Of a stretch of 13,629 nucleotides of DNA, positions 7,015 to 13,084 are shown in pieces (the first letter of the stretch is position 1; the number at the start of each line of letters is the position of its first letter). A program made the translations under genes and the position numbers. Source of the stretch: an uncultured Collinsella sp. GTDB taxonomy: Bacteria; Actinomycetota; Coriobacteriia; Coriobacteriales; Coriobacteriaceae. A model generated the notes under the pieces. The model was given only the letters and a program-made list of their open reading frames with translations, was not told the DNA's origin and did not search any database. Where the stretch lies: assembly GCA_900544425.1 (NCBI GenBank), contig UQUX01000044.1:1-13629 (forward strand), written 5' to 3'.

Positions 7015-7044
7015 GGGCGCAGACACCCCATGGCATCTGCGCCC
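7015..7044 (-). other. Intercistronic hairpin upstream of the kinase gene
   Basis: GGGCGCAGA (7015-7023) and TCTGCGCCC (7036-7044) form a perfect 9-bp stem with a 12-nt loop in the gap between the HTH gene and the kinase gene. It has no U-tract. It may set the expression ratio of the two genes by affecting mRNA processing or stability. Confidence 0.45.
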
Positions 7045-7094
7045 CGTTCGCTTGCATCGTTGTTCGGCAGCTCCGCCGGCTCAGATATCAGCCG

Positions 7095-7517
7095 CTAACT
7101 CACCGTCTCCTCGCCAAAGCGATACAGCTCCTCGTTGACCTTTTGGAGGCTGCACCCGCGATCGATGCAAAAAATGATAATCGCATCGCGGCGGTCCTTG
7201 CAGTTAAGGACGCTTACCCCGGCAGCCGTCAGCGCACGGTTGGTTTCTTTGAGCGTCAGCGCCATCGCAAAGGCAATCTGCAGCACCTTATTGCGGCTCG
7301 GATGCCGCGCACCGGTAAAGATCTGATAGCCAAAGGTCTCATTGAGATCGGCCATACGAACCACGCGCGAGCGCTCCAAGCCCTTTTCCTGCAGTAGCTG
7401 CTTCAGGTAGTCCGAAAGCGACGGGGCGGCAAAGTCGTGTTCTTTGATATAGCCATCGGTGTTTGGCGCGTCGAGAAGCTCATTGAGTAACTCGTCAGTC
7501 AGCTTTTTATCGGGCAT
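7095..7517 (-). CDS. XRE-like helix-turn-helix protein
   Basis: A 140-residue soluble protein. Residues 34-100 (LSDYLKQLLQEKGLERSRVV through ALTAAG) have the pattern of a Cro/C1-type five-helix DNA-binding domain: a start helix, a divergent turn-helix with GARHPSRNKVLQIAFAM, and a closing helix. The tail (residues 105-140) is conserved-looking, with DAIIIFCIDRG, and may mediate dimerisation or binding to a partner. The start follows GGAGGTG at normal distance. It lies 32 nt after the FxLYD gene and 98 nt before the kinase gene, all on one strand, so it is probably part of one regulatory unit. It may be a kinase substrate (inference from position only). The DNA target is unknown. Confidence 0.72.
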   Translation of the reverse strand: MPDKKLTDELLNELLDAPNTDGYIKEHDFAAPSLSDYLKQLLQEKGLERSRVVRMADLNETFGYQIFTGARHPSRNKVLQIAFAMALTLKETNRALTAAGVSVLNCKDRRDAIIIFCIDRGCSLQKVNEELYRFGEETVS

Positions 7518-7549
7518 ACGACTTCACCTCCCCCAGTGCATACAACATG

Positions 7550-7993
7550 CTAAAAACCGCTTACGTCCGAACGCTCCCAACTGGCGACCTGATCGGGAGA
7601 CACCGTGCCCAGCGCCTCGAACTTCCAGGAGCCGCCCGCCTTCAGATGATTGGTGTTTGCAAGAGCCGTTCCAACCTGGTTGCCATCAGCATCATACAGA
7701 ACATACTCAATCTGAATGTAGCTCTTTTCCTTGTCCGTGTTATTGGTCAGCGTCCCCGTGATCTTATAGGCAAACTGATTGGAAGTGTCTTCAGCCTCGT
7801 CAGCAATGGTATACGGTTCTTGCGGTTCTTTTTGCTCCTCAGCCTGCTGTGTCGTCCCGGCAGGTTTTGCCGAATCGCTCGCAGGCGAATCGGTTGAGTT
7901 GCCGCCCATAGAGCCCACGGCACCGACAATAACCAGCACCACGATGACGCCTAGGACAATCTTACCGATCGGCTTCTTTCCCTCTTTTGCCAT
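7550..7993 (-). CDS. FxLYD-domain membrane-anchored protein
   Basis: A 147-residue protein with a basic N-terminus (MAKEGKKPIGK) and one hydrophobic segment at residues 11-28. This is followed by a Ser/Pro/Glu-rich spacer (31-60) and a C-terminal FxLYD-type beta-sandwich (about 70-140, with YIQIEYVLYDADGNQVG and LKAGGSWKFEAL). It has no lipobox cysteine, so a signal anchor with the domain outside the cell is likelier than a lipoprotein. FxLYD domains have no fixed catalytic role. The start has AGGAAGG 7 nt upstream, and that site lies inside a long inverted repeat (7999-8052). It is followed closely by the HTH and kinase genes. Confidence 0.8.
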   Translation of the reverse strand: MAKEGKKPIGKIVLGVIVVLVIVGAVGSMGGNSTDSPASDSAKPAGTTQQAEEQKEPQEPYTIADEAEDTSNQFAYKITGTLTNNTDKEKSYIQIEYVLYDADGNQVGTALANTNHLKAGGSWKFEALGTVSPDQVASWERSDVSGF

Positions 7994-7998
7994 TATTC

Positions 7999-8052
7999 AT
8001 CCTTCCTACGATCCGGCTACCGTGCCGGCACACAGCACATCGTAGGAAGGAT
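7999..8052 (-). promoter_or_regulatory. 14-bp inverted repeat enclosing the Shine-Dalgarno site of the FxLYD gene
   Basis: Positions 7999-8012 and 8039-8052 are perfect 14-base reverse complements separated by 26 nt. The spacer holds a second 5-bp stem CCGGC/GCCGG (8013-8017, 8024-8028). In the minus-strand mRNA the 3' arm ends 6 nt before the ATG and contains AGGAAGG, so folding would hide the ribosome binding site. Confidence 0.7.
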
Positions 8053-8157
8053 TAAACTTGAATTCATTAGCTGAGAGCTAAGGTTGCGGTAAACGGCCAA
8101 TGCAGTTATCCAAACGCCGAGCAAACGCACTTTGCGCGACCGTCTGCCGGCAGCGCA
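8051..8157 (-). promoter_or_regulatory. Intergenic region upstream of the FxLYD gene
   Basis: This 107-base gap has a palindrome TTAGCTgagAGCTAA (8067-8081) that could be an operator. A weak promoter candidate on the minus strand pairs TTTACC with TAATGA at about 18 nt spacing and would start transcripts close to the inverted repeat. Nothing here looks like an intrinsic terminator. Confidence 0.35.
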
Positions 8158-8481
8158 TCAACCCACCGTGACGGATTCCCCGGTAAAGGCACTGACCATC
8201 AACAGGACAAAGAACACCAGGTAGCTGACACTCAGCGGGTACGCAATGACCAGGAATACAACCCAGCCGACATTGGTTTTACCGCCGGCACGGCGTCGCT
8301 CGCGATTGCGGCAGAGCCAAATCGTCACGCCGATGGCAGTGATAAACAGTACGAGTGCCGCCGCAGCCAGCCCAGCAAGCGCAAACATCACGCCAATGCT
8401 CACAGCAATAACCAGAAGCAACAACAAGCCGCATCCACACCCACCGGGACTATAAACGGCAGACTGTCGGCGTCGTTCCAT
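8158..8481 (-). CDS. Small membrane protein of unknown function
   Basis: A 107-residue protein with a basic N-terminus (MERRRQSAVYSPG), a CGCG motif, and hydrophobic stretches near residues 18-37, 38-56 and 72-97. A basic loop (CRNRERRRAGGK) between the second and third is presumably cytoplasmic. I recognise no family. ATG 8481 is preferred because GGAG lies 5 nt upstream; a GTG at 8511 would overlap the antitoxin stop codon. It begins 29 nt after higA on the same strand, so it may be read from the same transcript, but nothing ties it functionally to the toxin-antitoxin pair. Confidence 0.6.
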   Translation of the reverse strand: MERRRQSAVYSPGGCGCGLLLLLVIAVSIGVMFALAGLAAAALVLFITAIGVTIWLCRNRERRRAGGKTNVGWVVFLVIAYPLSVSYLVFFVLLMVSAFTGESVTVG

Positions 8482-8510
8482 CGTCACTCCAACCTCAATA
8501 TCTTTGAGCA

Positions 8511-8852
8511 CTACAACGCAGCGGCCTGCTGGACAGGAACGATCTTATTCAGCTCCGGTTCGATCCGCCTTTTCTCGGCCTCAAGGTCAAACGCCACCTG
8601 AGCGCGCAGCCAATAACCATCCGTCAGGCCAAAATAACGGCAAAGACGGAGGTCGGTGTCGGCCGTCACGCGACGTTTTCCCAAGACAATCTGCCCGATA
8701 CGCTGAGCCGGAATCCCAGTCTCTTTCGCAAGGCGATATTGAGAAATGCCCATGGGAACAAGAAACTCCTCTTTGAGAAGCTCACCAGGAGTCACCGGCG
8801 ACAGCAAATCGGCCGAAGTCTCATCACTTGTGATAATCGACGATTTCGACAT
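8511..8852 (-). CDS. higA: HigA-family antitoxin (XRE)
   Basis: A 113-residue antitoxin. The N-terminal third (SPVTPGELLKEEFLVPMG) and the helix-turn-helix ISQYRLAKETGIPAQRIGQI, followed by VLGKRRVTADTDLRLCRYFG, match the HigA pattern closely; the tail DGYWLRAQVAFDLEAEK is also typical. HigA binds and neutralises the HigB toxin and represses the operon. ATG 8852 has AGGAG about 10 nt upstream and lies inside the last codons of higB, overlapping it by 29 nt. This gives the toxin-first order usual for higBA. A longer in-frame reading to 8927 would run deep into the toxin gene and is unlikely. Confidence 0.9.
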   Translation of the reverse strand: MSKSSIITSDETSADLLSPVTPGELLKEEFLVPMGISQYRLAKETGIPAQRIGQIVLGKRRVTADTDLRLCRYFGLTDGYWLRAQVAFDLEAEKRRIEPELNKIVPVQQAAAL

Positions 8853-9105
8853 TCCAAGCCATCTCCTGTCTCCACTCAAAACAGACCCGATAGCGCTCGT
8901 TAACACGGATGCTATATTGACCGGCACGATCGCCCTTCAAAGCTTCCAGGCGGTTGCCCGGTGGAACGCGAAGATCATCAAGCGAAGCACAAACCTGCAG
9001 TTGGCGAATCTTCCTCAACGCAACACGCTCAAAGGGCACGAACCTCCTGACCCGCACACCCATGGCAAAGCGTTCGGTATCCTCATCTTTATACGATGCA
9101 ATCAT
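8824..9105 (-). CDS. higB: HigB-family toxin (RelE superfamily mRNA interferase)
   Basis: A 93-residue toxin of normal length. The core is recognisable: LRKIRQLQVCASLDDLRVPP, GNRLEALKGDRAGQYSIRVN and ERYRVCFEW, then the C-terminal VEIVDYHK. Proteins of this family cleave mRNA on the ribosome when not bound by HigA. The conserved basic residues of the Q-Y-S-I-R-V-N-x-R-Y-R segment and the terminal D-Y-H are intact, so the gene looks functional. It is preceded by AAGG 8 nt upstream and by an AT-rich promoter region. The N-terminal 12 residues (MIASYKDEDTER) are slightly longer than in many HigB proteins, and the first residues are less certain. Confidence 0.88.
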   Translation of the reverse strand: MIASYKDEDTERFAMGVRVRRFVPFERVALRKIRQLQVCASLDDLRVPPGNRLEALKGDRAGQYSIRVNERYRVCFEWRQEMAWNVEIVDYHK

Positions 9106-9207
9106 AGTATCGCCTTACGTTAGTAACGTCAAACGTTTCTATAGACTTACATCTCTATTATATCGTACGTTTGTTCGTGTTTTCTAGAACAAATAGTCCT
9201 TTGCGCC
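9106..9207 (-). promoter_or_regulatory. higBA promoter and putative operator
   Basis: A perfect -10 TATAAT lies on the minus strand at 9162-9157; no good -35 is seen 16-18 nt upstream. Downstream of the expected transcription start, ACGTTAgTAACGT (9117-9129) is a perfect palindrome with a 1-nt centre, 12 nt before the toxin ATG, suitable for HigA autorepression. The stretch is markedly AT-rich. It separates higB from the M20 gene upstream on the same strand. Confidence 0.55.
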
Positions 9208-10395
9208 TTAGTCAAGCAAAAGCAATCGTTTGTAGACATCGAGGCCTTTGAGCAGGATTTCCTCGTCAAAGAGCATGGTATCGGTGTGCAGGGCGTTTGT
9301 CGCGTAAGCGGGACAGCCCTCGGCGTCACTTGGGTTGTCTTGCCCGGCTGGTACGCCCGTCCCCAGCAAGAAAAACACCCCCGGCAGATGACGCTGATAG
9401 AAGGCGAAATCCTCGGCAATCAGCAACGGCTCGTCAACGAGCTGCAACTCGGGCAGGACGGGCGCAATGCGGGCAAACAGGTCAGGATCGTTGTCGACCG
9501 GCGGGTACCCTTCGGCAAAGTCCAGGTCATACGTGCAGCCCGTCGCGGCACAGGCCTCGTCCAGCACGCGGCGTACGCCTTCGCGCGCACGGTCGAACAT
9601 ATCGTCCGTAAATACACGCAGGCTGCCGGCGACGTGCGCCTCCCCCGCCACCGCATTGCAGACCGTACCGGCCTGCAGCAAGCCGAACTTACCGATGCAG
9701 GGCTCATCGTCGCCCAGCCCGTCCATCAGCTCGCGCTCGGCAACCAAAAACTTCGCTGCCGCCAGGGCCGCATCGTGCGACTCCTCGACCGGCACGCCGT
9801 AGGTCTTGGCGATATGGATGCTCGCTCCGTGGATGTGGATATGCGTCTCGCTCGAGCGCGCCAACAGTGGGCCAGAACAGCTCGCCAGCGTACCGGCGGG
9901 CAGGTCGGGCCAAACATGAAACCCAAAGATGCGGTCGACACCATAGCGCTCGAACACGCCGCTTTCGCACACCGTCTTTGCGCCACCGGTCGTTTCCTCG
10001 GCAGGCTGAAACACAAAGAGCACGTTGCGCTTAAGCGCACCCGGCTGCTCGCGAATCGTACGGTCCACATTGGTTGCAGCGGCAAGTGCCATAGCCATAT
10101 GCCCATCGTGGCCACAGGCATGCATCTTGCCGGGATGCATCGAGACGAAAGCCGCGCCCGTCGCCTCCTCGATGGGCAGCGCGTCCATATCGGCACGAAT
10201 CGCCATAGCATGCGAGGCGCCCACGCCAGCATCGAAAAACGCACAGACACAACTCGGACACGGATGAACTACCTCGCAGGCGAGCGGCGCCAGCACGTCC
10301 TCGATATAGGCAATGGTTTGCGGAAGATCGAAATCGAGCTCCGGAATGCGATGGAGATCGCGTCGATAGCGACGGAGTTCTTGGAGCTCGGTCAT
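9208..10395 (-). CDS. M20 family metallo-amidohydrolase
   Basis: A 395-residue zinc-dependent enzyme of the M20D group (hippurate, N-acyl-amino-acid and N-acetyl-diaminopimelate hydrolases). Visible features are RRDLHRIPELDFDLPQT at the start, RADMDALPIEE (67-77), the metal ligands of MHACGHDGH (Cys94, His96), the catalytic and ligand pair PAEET (Glu133, Glu134), His160 in FGFHVWPD, and a late LIAEDFAFYQ. The start follows AAAGGA with a 6-nt spacer; an in-frame start 8 codons upstream lacks support. It is divergent from lysA-dapA-dapB, so N-acetyl-diaminopimelate deacetylase is an attractive role (inference). A general aminoacylase or peptide salvage enzyme is equally compatible with the sequence. 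Confidence 0.87.
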   Translation of the reverse strand: MTELQELRRYRRDLHRIPELDFDLPQTIAYIEDVLAPLACEVVHPCPSCVCAFFDAGVGASHAMAIRADMDALPIEEATGAAFVSMHPGKMHACGHDGHMAMALAAATNVDRTIREQPGALKRNVLFVFQPAEETTGGAKTVCESGVFERYGVDRIFGFHVWPDLPAGTLASCSGPLLARSSETHIHIHGASIHIAKTYGVPVEESHDAALAAAKFLVAERELMDGLGDDEPCIGKFGLLQAGTVCNAVAGEAHVAGSLRVFTDDMFDRAREGVRRVLDEACAATGCTYDLDFAEGYPPVDNDPDLFARIAPVLPELQLVDEPLLIAEDFAFYQRHLPGVFFLLGTGVPAGQDNPSDAEGCPAYATNALHTDTMLFDEEILLKGLDVYKRLLLLD

Positions 10396-10544
10396 AGAGG
10401 GTCCTTTCGTGGAGCGCATCAGTTGTCATCTATTGTGACGCAGGATTGTTGTGTGCATGTTTCTAGCATACCGCTGCATTTTTTAAACGTTATATACAAA
10501 TACTCTTGTTTGATAAAGTGCTTCGTGGTAGGGTCTGTACCACT
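10396..10544. promoter_or_regulatory. Divergent promoter region, M20 gene / lysA
   Basis: Here an AT-rich stretch (about 10480-10520) should hold both promoters. Towards the M20 gene, TTATCA and TATAAC on the minus strand are spaced by 16 nt. Towards lysA, TTATAT and GATAAA are spaced by 16 nt; both pairs are weak. A hairpin GTGGTA/TACCAC (10525-10530, 10538-10543) immediately precedes the riboswitch. No coding sequence is seen. Confidence 0.4.
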
Positions 10545-10705
10545 TTGATAGAGGCGCGGGCACGATGATCCGCGGGCGAGTCGGCAGACTTTGACCCCGT
10601 GGGGAGGCGAAACCCGCCGAACTGGGTTTTTCGGGCACGAACAGCCTGGTGGGCCTGCGGGAAACACCCGCAGGACTGTCTGCAGCAATGCGGGAGCGCT
10701 ATCCG
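10545..10705 (+). ncRNA. Lysine riboswitch (L box) aptamer
   Basis: The element begins GATAGAGGCGCGG and ends GGGAGCGCTATC; GATAG (10547-10551) pairs with CTATC (10699-10703) to form P1. Inside are the conserved GGGGAGGCGAAACC and GCCGAACTGGG blocks and a perfect 8-bp stem CCTGCGGG/CCCGCAGG (10654-10661, 10667-10674). These match the lysine aptamer consensus as I know it. It lies upstream of lysA, its classic target, and would reduce lysA-dapA-dapB expression when lysine is abundant. Confidence 0.88.
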
Positions 10706-10774
10706 GACATTGGGTCCACGCTATGCGGATTCGATGCGCAGATGGCGCCGTCTGGATAGCGAGGTTTACGGGAC
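10698..10774 (+). promoter_or_regulatory. Expression platform of the lysine riboswitch
   Basis: GCTATCCGGAC (10698-10708), which includes the 3' strand of P1, can instead pair over 11 bp (one G-U) with GTCTGGATAGC (10750-10760), directly before the GAGG Shine-Dalgarno site (10761-10764). If lysine locks P1, TAGCG (10757-10761) could pair with CGCTA (10719-10723) and GGAC (10771-10774) with GTCC (10714-10717), enclosing the ribosome site. No U-tract terminator is seen, so control is probably translational. Confidence 0.5.
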
Positions 10775-13084
10775 ATGGCATTGACCCCCAACGAGGCATA
10801 CGCGGCCAAGCAGCCGTTTGTGGACAAGGAGACGCTCGAGCACATCGTTGAGCAGTTCCCCACGCCGTTTCATCTATACGACGAGGCGGGCATCCGTCGC
10901 AATATGCAAGAGGTACGCGATGCCTTTGCGTGGAACCCGGGCTTTAAGGAGTACTTCGCCGTCAAGGCCAATCCCAACCCGGCACTCATTTCCATCCTTA
11001 ACGAATACGGCTGCGGCTGTGATTGCTCAAGCTACACCGAGCTCATGATTGCCCGCTCGCTGGGCATTACGGGCCACGACATTATGTTCTCGTCCAACGA
11101 CACGCCGGCGGCCGACTTTGCGCTTGCCGACAAGCTGGGCGCCATCGTCAACTTTGACGACATCAGCCACATTGAGTTCTATGAGCGCGTCGCCGGCCCG
11201 ATTCCCAAAACGGTCAGCTGCCGTTTTAACCCGGGTGGCCTGTTCCAGCTTTCCAACGGCATCATGGACAACCCGGGCGATTCCAAGTACGGCATGACCA
11301 CCGAGCAGCTCTTTGAGGCCTTCCGCATGCTCAAGGCCAAAGGCGCCGAACATTTTGGCATCCACGCTTTCCTCGCCAGCAACACTGTCACCAACGACTA
11401 CTACCCCAAGCTCGCGCGCATCCTCTTTGAGCTTGCCGTGCGTCTGGAGCGCGAGACGGGCGCGCATGTCGCCTTTATCAACCTGTCCGGCGGTGTGGGC
11501 ATCCCCTACCTGCCCGAACAGCAGGCTAACGACATCCACGCCATCGGCGAGGGCGTACACGCGGCCTACGACGAGATTCTGGTACCCGCCGGCATGGGCG
11601 ATGTGGCGATCTGCACCGAGATGGGCCGCTTTATGATGGGCCCCTACGGATGCCTGGTCACCAAGGCCATCCACGAAAAGCAGATTTACAAGGACTATAT
11701 CGGCGTGGACGCAAGTGCCGTCGACCTGATTCGCCCTGCCATGTATGGCGCCTACCACCACGTTACGGTGATGGGCCGGCCGGGTGGCCCCGACAAATCC
11801 ACAGCCCCTGTCACGAATACGTACGACATCACGGGCAACTTGTGCGAGAACAACGACAAGTTCGCCATCGACCGCAAGCTGCCGCAGATCGACATGGGCG
11901 ACCTGCTCGTGATCCACGACACCGGCGCGCATGGCTACTCCATGGGCTACAACTACAACGGTCGCCTGCGCTCCGCCGAGGTACTGCTGCGTCCCGACGG
12001 CTCGGCAGACCTCATTCGCCGCGCCGAGCGCCCGGGAGACTACTTTGCCACGCTCGACGTGCTGCCGTGCGGCCGCGAGCTGCTGGCCAAGTCGCGCGCC
12101 GAAAGTGCCCGCCGTCGCGCCCAGGACGAGCGCCTGGCCGTCGCCGCCCAATGGAACAAACGCATCCAGATCGCAGAAGCGAAGGAGAAGAATATGGATG
12201 TCCGCAACCTCGAGGGCTCGATCGTCGCCCTCGTCACCCCATTCAAGAAGGACGGCAGCGTCGACTTTGATGCTCTTGAGCGCCTGGTCGATTTCCACCT
12301 GCAGAATGGCACCGACGCCATCCTCACCCTGGGCACCACTGGCGAAAGCGCCACGATGACCGACGACGAGGACAACTCTGTCGTTGCCGCCGTGGTCAAG
12401 CAGGTCGCAGGCCGCATCCCCGTCATCGCCGGCTCAGGCTCCAACTCCACGCAGACCATGCTCACCAAGTCGCTTACTTACCAGGGCTTGGGAGCCGACG
12501 GCCTGCTGCTCATTACCCCCTACTACAACAAGTCCAACGAAGAGGGTATCTATCAGCACTTTAAGACCGTCGCCGATGCCGTTGACATCCCCTGCATCCT
12601 GTACAACATCCCCGGCCGCTGCGGCTGCGGTATCAGCGAGCGCAACGTAGAGCGCCTAGCCGCGCACCCCAACATCATGGGCATCAAGGAGGCCTCGGGC
12701 AACGTCGCCTACGCGGCCAAGATCGCCCACCTGCTGTCCGACGATTTCCGCATGTACTCGGGCGAGGATGCACTCACAGTGCCGCTCATGAGCCTGGGCG
12801 CTTCGGGCACCATCAGCGTGTGGGCCGACGTGCAGCCGCAGCTTGTACACGACATGTGCCGCGCTTATCTGGACGGCGACGTAGCGCGCGCCCGCGATAT
12901 CCAGATTGCCGGCCAGCCGCTCATCAACGCCCTCTTTAGCGAGGTCAACCCCATCCCCGTCAAGGAAGCACTCGCCCAGATGGGCATGATCGAGGCAAAC
13001 TACCGTATGCCGCTGTGCCCCATGGCAGACGACACGCGAGCCGCACTTACCGATGCTCTGAAGGGAGCTGGTCTACTTGATTAA
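10775..13084 (+). CDS. lysA: Diaminopimelate decarboxylase LysA, reading frame continuous with DapA
   Basis: LysA decarboxylates meso-diaminopimelate to lysine with PLP. Residues 1-473 (to about 12193) are the LysA part: PLP-binding Lys64 in YFAVKANPNP, HFGIHAF (193-199), NLSGGVGIP, EMGRFMMGPYG, the active-site Cys357 in LCENNDKFA, and HDTGAHGYSMGYNYN (381-395). The arginine- and alanine-rich tail (SRAESARRRAQDERLAVAAQ) then runs without a stop into dapA, so the open frame encodes 769 residues with a complete DapA as its C-terminal domain. ATG 10775 has GAGG 10 nt upstream in the riboswitch platform. Whether the protein is really made as one chain is unproven: the dapA part has its own ribosome site. 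A lost stop codon or a sequencing error at the junction are alternatives. Confidence 0.85.
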   Translation: MALTPNEAYAAKQPFVDKETLEHIVEQFPTPFHLYDEAGIRRNMQEVRDAFAWNPGFKEYFAVKANPNPALISILNEYGCGCDCSSYTELMIARSLGITGHDIMFSSNDTPAADFALADKLGAIVNFDDISHIEFYERVAGPIPKTVSCRFNPGGLFQLSNGIMDNPGDSKYGMTTEQLFEAFRMLKAKGAEHFGIHAFLASNTVTNDYYPKLARILFELAVRLERETGAHVAFINLSGGVGIPYLPEQQANDIHAIGEGVHAAYDEILVPAGMGDVAICTEMGRFMMGPYGCLVTKAIHEKQIYKDYIGVDASAVDLIRPAMYGAYHHVTVMGRPGGPDKSTAPVTNTYDITGNLCENNDKFAIDRKLPQIDMGDLLVIHDTGAHGYSMGYNYNGRLRSAEVLLRPDGSADLIRRAERPGDYFATLDVLPCGRELLAKSRAESARRRAQDERLAVAAQWNKRIQIAEAKEKNMDVRNLEGSIVALVTPFKKDGSVDFDALERLVDFHLQNGTDAILTLGTTGESATMTDDEDNSVVAAVVKQVAGRIPVIAGSGSNSTQTMLTKSLTYQGLGADGLLLITPYYNKSNEEGIYQHFKTVADAVDIPCILYNIPGRCGCGISERNVERLAAHPNIMGIKEASGNVAYAAKIAHLLSDDFRMYSGEDALTVPLMSLGASGTISVWADVQPQLVHDMCRAYLDGDVARARDIQIAGQPLINALFSEVNPIPVKEALAQMGMIEANYRMPLCPMADDTRAALTDALKGAGLLD
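12182..12187 (+). promoter_or_regulatory. Internal Shine-Dalgarno site for dapA
   Basis: AAGGAG with a 6-nt spacer precedes the in-frame ATG at 12194, inside the lysA-dapA frame. This is an excellent site for independent DapA translation. Confidence 0.75.
12194..13084 (+). CDS. dapA: 4-hydroxy-tetrahydrodipicolinate synthase DapA (internal start)
   Basis: DapA condenses pyruvate with aspartate semialdehyde, the first committed step towards diaminopimelate. Numbered from the internal ATG, the 296-residue product has normal full length: GSIVALVTPFKKDGSVD at the start, TTGES (48-52), PYYNKSNEEG with Tyr111, LYNIPGR with Tyr137, and the Schiff-base Lys165 in GIKEASGN. All catalytic residues are in place. 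The start is set by AAGGAG at 12182-12187. The frame is also open upstream into lysA, so the same polypeptide could be the C-terminal half of a LysA-DapA fusion. dapB follows with an 8-nt overlap, pointing to translational coupling. Confidence 0.9.
   Translation: MDVRNLEGSIVALVTPFKKDGSVDFDALERLVDFHLQNGTDAILTLGTTGESATMTDDEDNSVVAAVVKQVAGRIPVIAGSGSNSTQTMLTKSLTYQGLGADGLLLITPYYNKSNEEGIYQHFKTVADAVDIPCILYNIPGRCGCGISERNVERLAAHPNIMGIKEASGNVAYAAKIAHLLSDDFRMYSGEDALTVPLMSLGASGTISVWADVQPQLVHDMCRAYLDGDVARARDIQIAGQPLINALFSEVNPIPVKEALAQMGMIEANYRMPLCPMADDTRAALTDALKGAGLLD

Noticed and set aside
7999..8052. Terminal inverted repeats of a small transposon (MITE)
   Set aside because: The arms are only 26 nt apart and no target-site duplication is seen; an RNA hairpin or operator fits better.
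9286..10548. Long + strand open frame (420 codons) across the M20 gene
   Set aside because: Antisense shadow of a clear M20 gene; the translation has no recognisable motif and the frame is open because of high-GC codon bias.
11027..12298. Long minus-strand open frame (423 codons) opposite lysA
   Set aside because: Shadow of lysA; valine/glycine/alanine-rich, no motif, and it crosses the lysA-dapA junction.
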